Origin: Hyphomicrobiales bacterium
Lineage (GTDB): Bacteria > Pseudomonadota > Alphaproteobacteria > Rhizobiales > Rhizobiaceae
DNA length: 64,000 nt
Assembly (NCBI GenBank): GCA_900466475.1
Contig: UBMI01000014.1
Coordinates: 286,417-350,416 of the forward strand
Reading direction: 5' to 3'
The translations under genes were made by a program, and so were the position numbers. Under the pieces are notes generated by a model. That model made no database searches. It was not told where the DNA came from and saw only the letters and a program-made list of their open reading frames with translations. Of the stretch, positions 49,146 to 58,754 are shown piece by piece (within the stretch, counting starts at the first letter, position 1; each line of letters starts with the position of its first letter).

Positions 49146-49762
49146 TACAGGTGTTTCGGAACGCACGGCGGGACGATCTCGATCAGATCTACGGCATTTC
49201 GCTTGCGACCGGCAATGGCGGTCAGGATGCGAGCCACCTCTACCGTGACGGCCGCCTGATCGGCCATATCTATTCTGCGCCCTATGTCGTGCTCAACCCG
49301 GAAACGACCCTCGTTGCGGAGGATGAGTTCGGTATCGCCGGCTACATCGTCGGCACCTACGATACAGCCGCCTTTGAAACGCGCCTTGAACGCGACTGGT
49401 GGCCGGCGCTGCGCGATCAACATGCCGATCCGGCCGGCGATCCCTCCGGATGGACGGCCGACGAGCGCCGCAGCTTTGCGATCCATCATCCGCGCACCAT
49501 GTGGGCTGAGATCGTCACGGCCTATCCGGCCCATATCCACATGAACCTGATGCCACGCCAGCAGGGACAGGGTGTCGGAAGTCGTCTTCTGGAGCAGTGG
49601 ATATCTGAAGCGCGTCAGGCAGGTGTGCGCGGCATTCACCTCGGCGTCAATGCCGACAACCAGAGCGGCCTGCGCTTCTGGTCCTCCCGCGGTTTCGAGC
49701 GTCTGCTCCCGCCGCTCGTTCCGGCATCGGAAGCCTCTGTCTGGTTCGGCCGCACGCTCTAA
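49142..49762 (+). CDS. GNAT-family N-acetyltransferase
   Basis: This 206-residue protein has a GNAT core late in the sequence. The acetyl-CoA loop RQQGQGVGSRLLEQW lies at about 140-154, followed by GVNADNQSGLRFWSSRGFER (about 170-189). An N-terminal half with HIYSAPYVVL and EFGIAGYIVGT supplies the first strands. It is read from TTG 49142, overlapping the dehydrogenase stop (TTGA); GTG 49151 is possible. The substrate is unknown. Confidence 0.84.
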   Translation: MIQVFRNARRDDLDQIYGISLATGNGGQDASHLYRDGRLIGHIYSAPYVVLNPETTLVAEDEFGIAGYIVGTYDTAAFETRLERDWWPALRDQHADPAGDPSGWTADERRSFAIHHPRTMWAEIVTAYPAHIHMNLMPRQQGQGVGSRLLEQWISEARQAGVRGIHLGVNADNQSGLRFWSSRGFERLLPPLVPASEASVWFGRTL

Positions 49763-49809
49763 GTCTTTCCCTTTTGACCACAGCCTGAGCATTCGTCATC
49801 TGTGGCACA

Positions 49810-49840
49810 AAAAAATCCGGCTGCGTCGCCGCAGCCGGAT
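49810..49840 (-). terminator. Terminator of rne
   Basis: This is a perfect 11-bp stem, ATCCGGCTGCG (49815-49825) with CGCAGCCGGAT (49830-49840). On the minus strand it is followed by a run of six T. It lies 29 bp past the rne stop and could also stop the convergent GNAT transcript. Confidence 0.8.
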
Positions 49841-49868
49841 CATGTCACTTATCGCCGAAAATCAGCGT

Positions 49869-52721
49869 TCAGAAGAAGCCGCGGCGCTGCCACCAGCCTG
49901 CCTTCTTCGGCTTGCCTTCACCTTCGGCTTCACCGTTATCGGTGCGGTTCGAGGTGACCGTCGGCTCGGAAGACGAGATATTGGATCCGCGGTTAGCGCG
50001 AGCCGGCTTGGCCTCTTCCTGAACAGGTTCGGCAAGATCTGCAGACGCTTCCGTCACTTCCTGCTCGGCTTCTGCTTCCACAGCCGGCGCTTCGATCACA
50101 GGCTCCTCGACCGGCGAAGGCGCAGCATCAGCCTTGCGGCGACCGCGGCCACGGCCCCGTGCCGGCTTGACCTCTTCGGCAACGCTCTCGCTGCCTTCGA
50201 TAGCCGCCATGGCCGGCTGAGCATCGACAACGTCGATCGTCGCGACTTCGATTACTTCGGCTTCGGTCTCTGCGCTTTCCTCGGCTGCGGTATCATCGCC
50301 TTCGTCGGCATCGCCGCCCTCGGAAGCAGCGCTCGTCTCGGCGCCTTCCTCACCACGGTTGCGACGACCGCCACGCTTGCCGCGACGGCGGCGCTTGCGG
50401 CGCTGGGAGTCATCACCTTCGGCGCGGTCCTCCGCAGCACCTTCGGCGGCATCACTGTCGCCCTCGCTGCCCTCGTCCTCGCCCTCGTCGCCATCGTCAG
50501 CTTCGCCGGAAACTGCATCTGCAGCAACCTGCTGCTCGGCATTGCCGTTGCGGCCGCGACGACGGCGGCGGCGCTTGCGCTTGCGTCCACCTTCGCCTTC
50601 GGCCTCTGCACGGGCAGCAGGACGTTCGGCGGCGGCAGGCTTTTCTTCCAACTCTTCGTCTTCCTCCTCGTCATGCTCGATAACGACATCGTCATCATCG
50701 TCATCGGGGATGGCTGCGAAGTTGAAGAGGCTTTCGATCTTGACCGGGTTTTCGACCGGCTCGCCGCGATCGATCGCGAAATGCTGCGCGCCGACCGAGC
50801 CATCCGCATCGATGATGATCGCCACACCGAAGCGGGCTTCATAATCGACGATCGTCTGGCGCTTGTGGTTGAGCAGGTAGAGCGCGATATCGGGCGTCGT
50901 GCGAACGGTGATATTGTGCGTCGTGTTCTTGAGCAGATATTCCTCGACGCCGCGCAGGACATGCAGCGCAACGGAAGACTGCGAACGAACGTGGCCGGTG
51001 CCGCCGCAATGCGAGCAGACCTGCGTTGTCGATTCCAGAACGGAAGCGCGGATGCGCTGGCGCGACATTTCCAGAAGGCCGAAATGCGAGATACGGCCGA
51101 CCTGGATGCGGGCGCGGTCGTTCTTCAGGCATTCCTTCAGTTTCTTCTCGACAGCGCGGTTGTTGCGCTTCTCTTCCATGTCGATGAAGTCGATGACGAT
51201 CAGACCGGCAAGGTCGCGCAGACGAAGCTGGCGGGCGACTTCGTCCGCTGCTTCGAGGTTCGTCTGGAGGGCCGTGTCCTCGATCGAGTGTTCACGGGTT
51301 GAACGGCCGGAGTTGACGTCGATCGAAACCAGCGCTTCCGTCTGGTTCATGATCAGGTAACCGCCGGACTTAAGCGTCACCTGCGGCTGCAGCATACGGT
51401 CGAGCTGCGCCTCGATGCCGGAGCGCGAGAAGATCGGGTGGAGATCGCGATAAGGCTGAACCACCTTGGCGTGGCTCGGCATCAGCATCTTCATGAAGTC
51501 TTTCGCTTCGCGATAGCCTTCTTCGCCGGAGACGATGATCTCACCGATATCCTTGTTGTAGAGGTCGCGGATCGAGCGCTTGATGAGCGAGCCTTCCTCG
51601 TAGACGAGGCAGGGAGCCGTGGAGGCGAGCGTCAGCGTGCGGACGTTCTCCCACAGGCGCATCAGGTATTCGAAGTCGCGCTTGACCTCGACCTTGGTAC
51701 GGTTGGCACCGGCCGTTCGCAGGATCACACCCATGCCCTGCGGCACTTCCAGCATGCGGGCGATTTCCTTCAGCCGCTTGCGGTCCTGCGGGTTGGTGAT
51801 CTTGCGGGAAATGCCGCCGCCGCGCGCCGTGTTCGGCATCAGGACCGAATAGCGGCCTGCGAGCGAGAGATAGGTAGTGAGGGCAGCACCCTTGTTGCCG
51901 CGCTCTTCCTTGGCGACCTGCACCAGCAGGATCTGGCGGCGCTTGATGACTTCCTGGATGCGGTATTGCTTGCGCGGCTTGCGCTGAACACGATCCGGAA
52001 CCTCTTCCATCGCGTCTTCGGCGCCGACGGATTCGATGACTTCCTCTTCGCCATGATCGTCGTCATCATCGTCGTCGTCATGACGACGCTTGGAAACGTC
52101 GACATCCTCGGAGATGGTGTCCGTTTCAACCATCGCGGCCATCTCGCCGCCGGTCGAACCTTCGTCATCGTTGTCGGCGACCGATGCTTCGGGCGCCGCT
52201 GCTTCTTCTGCAACTGGCTCGGCTGCCTTCTTGCGGCTGCGGCGGGCGCGGGGCTTCTTGGCCGGCGCTTCTTCGGCGACGGGTGCAGCCTCTTCGGCGG
52301 GCGCAGCTACTTCTTCTGCAGCAACTGCCTCGGGCTGCTCGACCGGAACGATGCCGATATCAGGCTGATCCTGCGTCGAGAGATCGACGAGCGGGGCAGT
52401 CTCGACATGCTCGACATCTTCGTCGCGGCGATGCTCCTCCGCTTCGGCGCGAAGCAGGGCCTGGCGATCTGCCAGCGGTATCTGGTAATAATCAGGGTGG
52501 ATTTCGGCGAAGGCCAGGAAGCCGTGCCGGTTGCCGCCGTAATCGACGAAGGCTGCCTGCAGCGAGGGTTCGACCCTCGTTACCTTTGCAAGATAGATGT
52601 TGCCGCGGATTTGCTTCTTGTGCTGGGACTCGAAGTCAAATTCTTCTATGCGGTTCCCGCGAACGACAACGACGCGCGTCTCTTCCTCGTGAGACGCATC
52701 GATAAGCATTTTGTCTGCCAT
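49869..52721 (-). CDS. rne: Ribonuclease E
   Basis: This is the endoribonuclease scaffold of the degradosome, 950 residues. The S1 domain begins at about 36 and is split by an acidic insertion (about 95-245) that includes a run of eight Asp. This insertion is absent in E. coli and is the alphaproteobacterial form. The catalytic region has SIDVNSGRST and VIDFIDM with the two metal-binding Asp residues. The zinc link is in CSHCGGTGH. The C-terminal 300 residues are low-complexity: Arg-rich basic patches between acidic blocks, likely for RNA and partner binding. A leader of about 430 nt suggests autoregulation. Confidence 0.95.
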   Translation of the reverse strand: MADKMLIDASHEEETRVVVVRGNRIEEFDFESQHKKQIRGNIYLAKVTRVEPSLQAAFVDYGGNRHGFLAFAEIHPDYYQIPLADRQALLRAEAEEHRRDEDVEHVETAPLVDLSTQDQPDIGIVPVEQPEAVAAEEVAAPAEEAAPVAEEAPAKKPRARRSRKKAAEPVAEEAAAPEASVADNDDEGSTGGEMAAMVETDTISEDVDVSKRRHDDDDDDDDHGEEEVIESVGAEDAMEEVPDRVQRKPRKQYRIQEVIKRRQILLVQVAKEERGNKGAALTTYLSLAGRYSVLMPNTARGGGISRKITNPQDRKRLKEIARMLEVPQGMGVILRTAGANRTKVEVKRDFEYLMRLWENVRTLTLASTAPCLVYEEGSLIKRSIRDLYNKDIGEIIVSGEEGYREAKDFMKMLMPSHAKVVQPYRDLHPIFSRSGIEAQLDRMLQPQVTLKSGGYLIMNQTEALVSIDVNSGRSTREHSIEDTALQTNLEAADEVARQLRLRDLAGLIVIDFIDMEEKRNNRAVEKKLKECLKNDRARIQVGRISHFGLLEMSRQRIRASVLESTTQVCSHCGGTGHVRSQSSVALHVLRGVEEYLLKNTTHNITVRTTPDIALYLLNHKRQTIVDYEARFGVAIIIDADGSVGAQHFAIDRGEPVENPVKIESLFNFAAIPDDDDDDVVIEHDEEEDEELEEKPAAAERPAARAEAEGEGGRKRKRRRRRRGRNGNAEQQVAADAVSGEADDGDEGEDEGSEGDSDAAEGAAEDRAEGDDSQRRKRRRRGKRGGRRNRGEEGAETSAASEGGDADEGDDTAAEESAETEAEVIEVATIDVVDAQPAMAAIEGSESVAEEVKPARGRGRGRRKADAAPSPVEEPVIEAPAVEAEAEQEVTEASADLAEPVQEEAKPARANRGSNISSSEPTVTSNRTDNGEAEGEGKPKKAGWWQRRGFF

Positions 52722-53352
52722 GTAAGCTGAGCTCCTCGGCGAGGCCGCGAGAGCGCATTCCCGACTGCTGTTGACACAGGAAGAATGCGGTCCGCCGTGG
52801 CCGCGCCGGATAATGAAAGTCGCGATTGGTGCGAGGGAGAAGGCAGCAGCCAGACCGCAGCCGGAACGATTTCGTTCCGGGGCCTGTACACTTCAGATAA
52901 AACCTGCTGCGAAACCATCAACAACCAAGCGTGATCGACAATGACAAAGACCCGTTTCGGGTCCGATGAGTTTGCTCCCTGAGAGCGTGGTGGCTGATCC
53001 ACCGATGAAATCCCAGCGCGAAGCCGGAAAATCAGGATCCAGTTCTCGAGTGGAAATGCGTTAGACGGCGGACGATTACCGGTTGTGGCGCCAGGTCCGG
53101 GGGCCGGCTGGCTGCCTTGCGGCGACTCTATCCCGTCAACACTTCTACCCTAAAATTCGTTGTATGTTTTCTCTGTCACAATAGCAAGGGAAAAGCCAAA
53201 TGTGCCATAATATTGATGGATTTCGTATCGCATAAACTTGTCGGGGATAAACGATCCCGATTCATGGGTCGGTGCGTATGCGCTCGCCTCTAGCGGGCGT
53301 CAGCGGGGACGGTGTAAGGTCCATCGCAGAGTAAATAGGGTGTGGCGGGCTA
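52722..53352. other. 631-bp divergent region: rne leader and amiC upstream region
   Basis: On the minus strand the stretch 52722-53152 would be a long untranslated leader of rne, starting from the promoter at 53159-53187. Long rne leaders with stem-loops mediate RNase E feedback in E. coli; here the sequence has several GC-rich self-complementary stretches, but I did not model them. On the plus strand no clear promoter for amiC was recognised. No protein gene is seen. Confidence 0.5.
53159..53187 (-). promoter_or_regulatory. Promoter candidate for rne
   Basis: On the minus strand TTGCTA (53187-53182), a 17-nt spacer and TACAAC (53164-53159) make a moderate sigma70 match. The start would be near 53152, about 430 nt before the rne ATG. 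Confidence 0.4.
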
Positions 53353-54603
53353 TTGTTTAAGAGGTTTCGGATCGCGGCGAAGTTGTCCGCAGGGCGAAAA
53401 TTGGGTTTTGCAGCGGGGCTTTTCGGCTTCGCAGTGCTTTGCGCGGTTCCTGGAAGTGCCGCCGACGCGAAGAATCCCTTGCTGGCCTACGGAGCGCGTA
53501 TCGTTGGCGACGATGCCAGAACCCGCATCGTCATCGATTTCGACCGCGAGCCCCGTTTTTCCGTCCATTATATTGCCAATCCTGAGCGCATCGTCGTCGA
53601 CCTGCCGGCAACCGCTTTCGGCTTTCCGGCCAAAGATCTCGAGGCGCGCGGCCTCTTCAAGGACATCCGTTATGGCGCTATGGATGAAGGCAGCGCCCGC
53701 ATCGTGTTGACGGCGGCACGCCCGGTCCAACTCGCCCTTGCCAAGGTGCAGACGGATGAGAGCGGCAATGGTCACAGGCTCGTTCTCGATGCCGAAATGA
53801 TCGACAAGCAGAAATTCGCCGAGCTTGTGAAGACCCAATCCTGGAGCGACAAGGCGGATGCGGCGGAGACGACGAGTGCCATTCCCCAGCCGGAAAAGGC
53901 TGCACCCGGTGATTTCGTCATCGCCGTCGATGCCGGCCACGGCGGCATCGACACCGGCGCCATCGGCGTCGATACGAAGACAGAGGAAAAGCAGGTGACG
54001 CTTGCCTTCGCCAAGGCGCTGGCTGATCGCCTGAACAAGGAGCCGGGCATCAAGGCTTTCCTGACGCGCGACGACGACGAATTCCTGTCGCTCTCGCAGC
54101 GTGTGCTGATTGCCCGGCAGAACCATGCGGGCCTTTTCATTTCGCTGCACGCAGATACGCTGAAGCAGAAGGATATTCGCGGCGCGACGGTCTACACGAT
54201 TTCAGACAAGGCCTCGGATAAGCTCGCCGCCGATCTTGCCGAACGCGAAAACCTGTCGGACCAGATCGCCGGCAAGGAAACGACCGCCGAACCGCCTGAG
54301 GTCGCCGATATTCTGCTGGACCTGACGCGACGTGAGACGCAGGCCTTTTCGATTTCGCTCGCCGAAAGCGTGCTTGCCTCTTTCAAGGATCAGGTTGGCA
54401 CGATCAATAATCCGCACCGTCACGCGGGTTTTCGGGTGCTGCAGGCGCCGGACGTTCCATCGATCCTGCTTGAGCTCGGCTTCCTCTCCAATGTCGAGGA
54501 CGAAAAACGCCTGCTCGATGATGCCTGGCGGTTGAAGATGGCCGATCTCCTGGCCGATGCGGTGAAGCGCTACCGCACGGGCCTGATGGCGAATGGCGGG
54601 TAA
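53353..54603 (+). CDS. amiC: N-acetylmuramoyl-L-alanine amidase (AmiC type)
   Basis: This periplasmic amidase splits septal peptidoglycan during cell separation. It is 416 residues from TTG 53353. There is a signal peptide to about residue 37 (ends GSAADA). An AMIN domain (about 45-140) targets the septum. The zinc-dependent Amidase_3 domain begins VDAGHGGIDTGAIG (about 193-206). It continues with LHADT (zinc His, about 264-268) and LLELGFLSN with the catalytic Glu (about 373-381). It is followed by mrcA on the same strand, 258 bp apart. Confidence 0.92.
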   Translation: MFKRFRIAAKLSAGRKLGFAAGLFGFAVLCAVPGSAADAKNPLLAYGARIVGDDARTRIVIDFDREPRFSVHYIANPERIVVDLPATAFGFPAKDLEARGLFKDIRYGAMDEGSARIVLTAARPVQLALAKVQTDESGNGHRLVLDAEMIDKQKFAELVKTQSWSDKADAAETTSAIPQPEKAAPGDFVIAVDAGHGGIDTGAIGVDTKTEEKQVTLAFAKALADRLNKEPGIKAFLTRDDDEFLSLSQRVLIARQNHAGLFISLHADTLKQKDIRGATVYTISDKASDKLAADLAERENLSDQIAGKETTAEPPEVADILLDLTRRETQAFSISLAESVLASFKDQVGTINNPHRHAGFRVLQAPDVPSILLELGFLSNVEDEKRLLDDAWRLKMADLLADAVKRYRTGLMANGG

Positions 54604-54861
54604 ACCGGGCGTTGCCTGGAAGTGACACTCGCGCCTAAACCGGAGCCCTTGCGGAAAGGGGAGCGGAAAGTGGCAGGACGGGCCCTATTTTGCTCACATT
54701 CGCGCCGTTACTCCGATCTATATGTTTCGCGCAAGTGAGACGAAATCGGCTTGTAGCGCCAGCGCGCATGGAGTAAGCCGCGCAACGTGCAAAGAGACAT
54801 GATCTGTGCGATTGTGCGGCTGCGCCGATCTAATGATTAGAAATACCGGTAGCTGAAAAAT

Positions 54862-57321
54862 ATGGTTAGACTTCTTGGATATTTCTTCGGGATAGCATGC
54901 GTCCTGTTCCTGGGCGCTGCGGCGGTTGTTGCCGTCTACATTGCGAATGTCGCGAAGGATCTTCCTGACTATGCTGTGCTCAACAGCTACGCCCCGCCGG
55001 TCACCACCCGCGTCCATGCGGGTAATGGTGCGCTCATGGCCGAATACGCCAAGGAAAAGCGCCTCTTCCTGCCGATCCAGGCTATCCCGGACCGCGTCAA
55101 GGCTGCTTTCCTATCGGCCGAAGACAAGAATTTCTACAACCATCCCGGCGTCGATCTGACCGGTCTTGGCCGTGCCATCCTTGTCAACCTTCAGAATTTC
55201 GGCTCCGGCCGCCGCCCGGTCGGTGCATCGACGATTACCCAGCAGGTGGCAAAGAACTTCCTTCTGACCTCCGACCAGACGATCGACCGCAAGATCAAGG
55301 AAGCGATCCTGTCCTTCCGCATCGAGCAGGCCTACAGCAAGGACAAGATCCTCGAACTTTACCTCAACGAGATCTTTTTCGGTCTGAACTCCTACGGTAT
55401 CGGCAGTGCCTCGCTCACCTATTTCAACAAGTCGGTCACCGAACTGACGATCGCCGAATCTGCCTATCTCGCATCGCTGCCGAAGGGGCCGGCCAACTAT
55501 CATCCCTTCCGCCATCCGGATGCAGCGCTTGAACGCCGCAACTGGGTCATCGATCGCATGGTCGAGAACGGTTATGTGAGCCAGAGCGACGGCGAGGATG
55601 CCAAGAAGCAGCCGCTCGGCGTCACCGCCCGCAATAGCGGACCGTCTCTTTTTGCTTCCGATTATTTCGCCGAGGCTGTCCGTCGCCAGCTCATCGATCA
55701 GTATGGCGAGAAGTCGCTCTACGAGGGCGGCCTCTCGGTGCGCACGTCGCTCGATCCGCAGATGCAGCTCTTTGCGCGCAAGGCGCTGCAGGACGGCCTG
55801 ACCAATTACGACGAGCGTCGCGGTTTCCATGGACCGGTCAAGCAGATCAGCATGTCGGGTGATTGGGGTCCGGCGCTCGCCGAAGTGCCCGCTCTTTCGG
55901 ACGTGCCGGAATGGCGCCTGGCAGTCGTGCTCGCTGTTTCCAGTGACAGCGTCGATATCGGCCTCCAGCCGCCCAAGGATGGCGGCGGCAAGGTCGCAGC
56001 CCAACGCGAGCGTGGTTCGATTGCAGCCAAGGATATGCAGTGGGCATTCCGCTCCGCCGCCGGCGACCGCAAGACGACGAAGTCGCCGGTCGGCGCTGTC
56101 TCGGCCGGAGATGTCGTCTACGTCGAGCGCCTCGGCGGCGACAATTCGACCTCCTATCGTCTGCGCCAGCCGCCGAAGGTTCAGGGTGGTCTTGTCGCCA
56201 TGGACCCGAAGACCGGCCGCGTTCTCGCCATGGTCGGCGGCTTCTCCTATGCCCAGTCGGAATTCAACCGCGCCACGCAGGCGATGCGCCAGCCGGGTTC
56301 CTCCTTCAAGCCCTTCGTTTATGCCGCTGCCATGGACAACGGCTACACGCCGGCCTCGGTCATCATGGACGCGCCGATCGAGATCGTTTCGGGCGGTCAG
56401 GTCTGGAAGCCGGAAAACTACGGCGGCGAAGTCGGCGGCCCCTCGACGCTGCGCTCCGGTATCGAGAATTCGCGCAACCTGATGACGGTGCGCCTCGCCA
56501 ATGACCTCGGCATGAACATCGTTGCCGAATATGCCGAACGTTTCGGCGTCTACGACAAGATGCCGCCGCTGCTCGCCATGTCGCTCGGTTCGGGTGAAAC
56601 GACGGTGCTGCGCATGGTCTCGGCTTATTCGGTCATTGCCAATGGCGGCAAGCAGATCAAGCCGACCCTCATCGACCGCATCCAGGACCGCTATGGCAAG
56701 ACGATCTTCAAGCATGAAGAGCGTCTCTGCGAAGGCTGCAATGCCGGCGACTGGCAGAACCAGGAAGAACCCAACATCGTCGACAACCGCGAACAAGTTC
56801 TCGATCCGATGACCTCCTACCAGATCACCTCGATGATGCAGGGTGTCATCCAGCGCGGTACGGCCGCTGGCAAGGTCGATCTCTCCGGCCGTGACGTTGC
56901 CGGCAAGACCGGTACGACCAACGATGAAAAGGACGCCTGGTTTGTCGGCTTCACGCCGGATCTGGTGGCGGGCCTCTATCTCGGCTTCGATACGCCGGCA
57001 CCGCTCGGACGCGGCGGTACGGGCGGCGTTCTCTCGGCGCCGATCTTCAATGAATTCATGCAGGCGGCCGTCAAGGACATGCCGGAATCCAAGTTCGTGG
57101 TCCCGGCCGGCATGAACATGATCGCGATCAACCGCAAGACCGGCATGGCTGCTGCCGATGGCGAGCCAGGCACCATCATCGAAGCCTTCAAGCCGGGCAC
57201 CGGTCCCGCTGACAGCTTCTCCGTCATCGGCATGGATGGCACGATGGCGCCGGAAGAAATCCTGCGTACGTCGCCCCAGGCAAACCAGGCGGTGCAGACC
57301 AACACGCCCGGCCTGTTCTGA
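54862..57321 (+). CDS. mrcA: Penicillin-binding protein 1A (bifunctional transglycosylase/transpeptidase)
   Basis: This is a class A PBP that builds glycan strands and cross-links them. It is 819 residues. It has an N-terminal membrane anchor (about 5-28). The GT51 domain carries SAEDKNFYNHPGVD (about 85-98) and ASTITQQVAKN (about 123-133). The transpeptidase has SSFK (Ser near 480), S-R-N (near 538) and KTGTT (near 681). An OB-like insertion lies between them (about 310-430). ATG 54862 begins the protein at the anchor. Confidence 0.95.
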   Translation: MVRLLGYFFGIACVLFLGAAAVVAVYIANVAKDLPDYAVLNSYAPPVTTRVHAGNGALMAEYAKEKRLFLPIQAIPDRVKAAFLSAEDKNFYNHPGVDLTGLGRAILVNLQNFGSGRRPVGASTITQQVAKNFLLTSDQTIDRKIKEAILSFRIEQAYSKDKILELYLNEIFFGLNSYGIGSASLTYFNKSVTELTIAESAYLASLPKGPANYHPFRHPDAALERRNWVIDRMVENGYVSQSDGEDAKKQPLGVTARNSGPSLFASDYFAEAVRRQLIDQYGEKSLYEGGLSVRTSLDPQMQLFARKALQDGLTNYDERRGFHGPVKQISMSGDWGPALAEVPALSDVPEWRLAVVLAVSSDSVDIGLQPPKDGGGKVAAQRERGSIAAKDMQWAFRSAAGDRKTTKSPVGAVSAGDVVYVERLGGDNSTSYRLRQPPKVQGGLVAMDPKTGRVLAMVGGFSYAQSEFNRATQAMRQPGSSFKPFVYAAAMDNGYTPASVIMDAPIEIVSGGQVWKPENYGGEVGGPSTLRSGIENSRNLMTVRLANDLGMNIVAEYAERFGVYDKMPPLLAMSLGSGETTVLRMVSAYSVIANGGKQIKPTLIDRIQDRYGKTIFKHEERLCEGCNAGDWQNQEEPNIVDNREQVLDPMTSYQITSMMQGVIQRGTAAGKVDLSGRDVAGKTGTTNDEKDAWFVGFTPDLVAGLYLGFDTPAPLGRGGTGGVLSAPIFNEFMQAAVKDMPESKFVVPAGMNMIAINRKTGMAAADGEPGTIIEAFKPGTGPADSFSVIGMDGTMAPEEILRTSPQANQAVQTNTPGLF

Positions 57322-57340
57322 TCGAAACCGATTGCCTTTG

Positions 57341-57374
57341 CGCCCGCCACGGCTCTTTACATCCGCGGCGGGCG
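57341..57374 (+). terminator. Possible terminator or attenuator between mrcA and prfB
   Basis: CGCCCGCC (57341-57348) and GGCGGGCG (57367-57374) are perfect complements with an 18-nt loop, 20 bp after the mrcA stop. Only a short pyrimidine stretch follows, so it may be Rho-assisted or merely partial. Confidence 0.35.
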
Positions 57375-57441
57375 TCTCTATGTCACCAGCCTTGCAGAAT
57401 ACCCCGGCACTCACAGAATACCGAAGCAAAGAAGCAGGAAA

Positions 57442-58573
57442 ATGCGAGCGGAAATCCAGAACGTAGTCGATGAAACCAAGCAGGCTATCACCCTGCTGAG
57501 GAGGCATCTTTGACTGGGACCAGGCGGTAAGACGACTGGACTGGTTGAATAACAAGGCAGAGGACCCCAACCTCTGGAACGATGCGCAGGAAGCCCAGAA
57601 GCTGATGCGCGAGCGTCAGCAACTCGATGACGGCATCAATGGCGTCAAGGCGCTGGAACAGCAGCTTTCCGACAATGTCGAACTCATCGATCTCGGGGAA
57701 GAAGAAGGCGACGAAAGCATCGTCAAGGAAGCTGAGGCCGCGCTGAAAAGCCTGCAGGCCGAGGCAGCCCGCCGGCAGGTCGAAGCCATGCTGTCAGGCG
57801 AAGCCGATGGCAACGACACCTATCTGGAAGTCCATTCCGGCGCAGGCGGCACAGAAAGCCAGGACTGGGCGAACATGCTTCTGCGCATGTACACTCGCTG
57901 GGCCGAGCGCCAGCGCTTCAAGGTCGAGCTTTTGGAAGTGCATGACGGCGAAGAGGCCGGCATCAAGTCCGCAACGCTGCTCGTCAAGGGCCACAACGCC
58001 TATGGCTGGCTGAAGACCGAATCGGGCGTGCACCGTCTGGTGCGCATCTCGCCTTACGACAGCAATGCACGCCGCCACACGTCCTTCTCGTCGATTTGGG
58101 TCTATCCCGTCGTTGATGACTCGATCCAGATCGAGATCAACGAAAGTGATTGCCGTATCGACACCTACCGTTCGTCGGGCGCTGGCGGCCAGCACGTCAA
58201 CACGACAGACTCGGCCGTGCGCATCACGCATATCCCGACAGGCATCGTCGTGCAGTGCCAGCAGGAGCGTTCGCAGCACAAGAATCGCGCCAAGGCCTGG
58301 GACATGCTGCGCGCCCGCATGTACGAAGCGGAGTTGAAGAAGCGCGAGGACGCCGCTAACGCCGAAGCCGCTTCCAAGACGGATATCGGCTGGGGCCACC
58401 AGATCCGCTCCTACGTTCTGCAGCCCTACCAGCTCGTCAAGGACTTGCGCACCGGCGTTGCAAGCACCGCTCCCGATGACGTGCTCGATGGCGATCTGAA
58501 CGAGTTCATGGAAGCAGCACTCGCTCACCGCATCAGCGGGGCAGCCGATGCGGTCGTCGACGACGTCGACTAA
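57442..58573 (+). CDS. prfB: Peptide chain release factor 2, translated through a programmed +1 frameshift
   Basis: RF2 ends translation at UGA and UAA. The first 23 codons run from ATG 57442 to CTT 57508-57510 and are followed by an in-frame TGA (57511-57513). The rest lies in the +1 frame from GAC 57512. Joined, they give about 376 residues, the family length. The classical slip site CTTTGAC is preceded by an internal AGGAGG (57499-57504), as in E. coli, so low RF2 levels promote frameshifting. The catalytic GGQ is in SGAGGQHVN. The stop-codon reading tripeptide is SPY instead of the usual SPF. Reading only the downstream frame (TTG 57545) loses the N-terminus. Confidence 0.95.
57499..57514 (+). 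promoter_or_regulatory. prfB programmed +1 frameshift site
   Basis: AGGAGGCATCTTTGAC contains an internal Shine-Dalgarno, a short spacer, the slippery CTT and the UGA-C stop context. This is the autoregulatory element of RF2 synthesis. Confidence 0.93.
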
Positions 58574-58597
58574 ACTGCAAAAATCATATTGAGCTAG

Positions 58598-58619
58598 GAA
58601 GCCCCGGAAACGGGGCTTT
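58598..58619 (+). terminator. Terminator of prfB
   Basis: The stem AAGCCCCG/CGGGGCTT is capped by a GAAA tetraloop and runs into TT, 24 bp after the prfB stop. This is a strong intrinsic terminator. Confidence 0.8.
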
Positions 58620-58754
58620 TCTATTTTCAGATACCCGCTGAAATGTCCATTCCGTGAACGAACGTCTCCCGATAGCCCAGTCGCGTCTCGTCGTGGAGTG
58701 GGTCTTCGCGAAAGCCAGGTTTAACGGCTTAGCCCCGATGAATAGTCTGCGACC

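Noticed and set aside
57545..58573. prfB starting at TTG 57545
   Set aside because: It lacks the N-terminal 34 residues of RF2; the frameshift site upstream restores the full-length protein.
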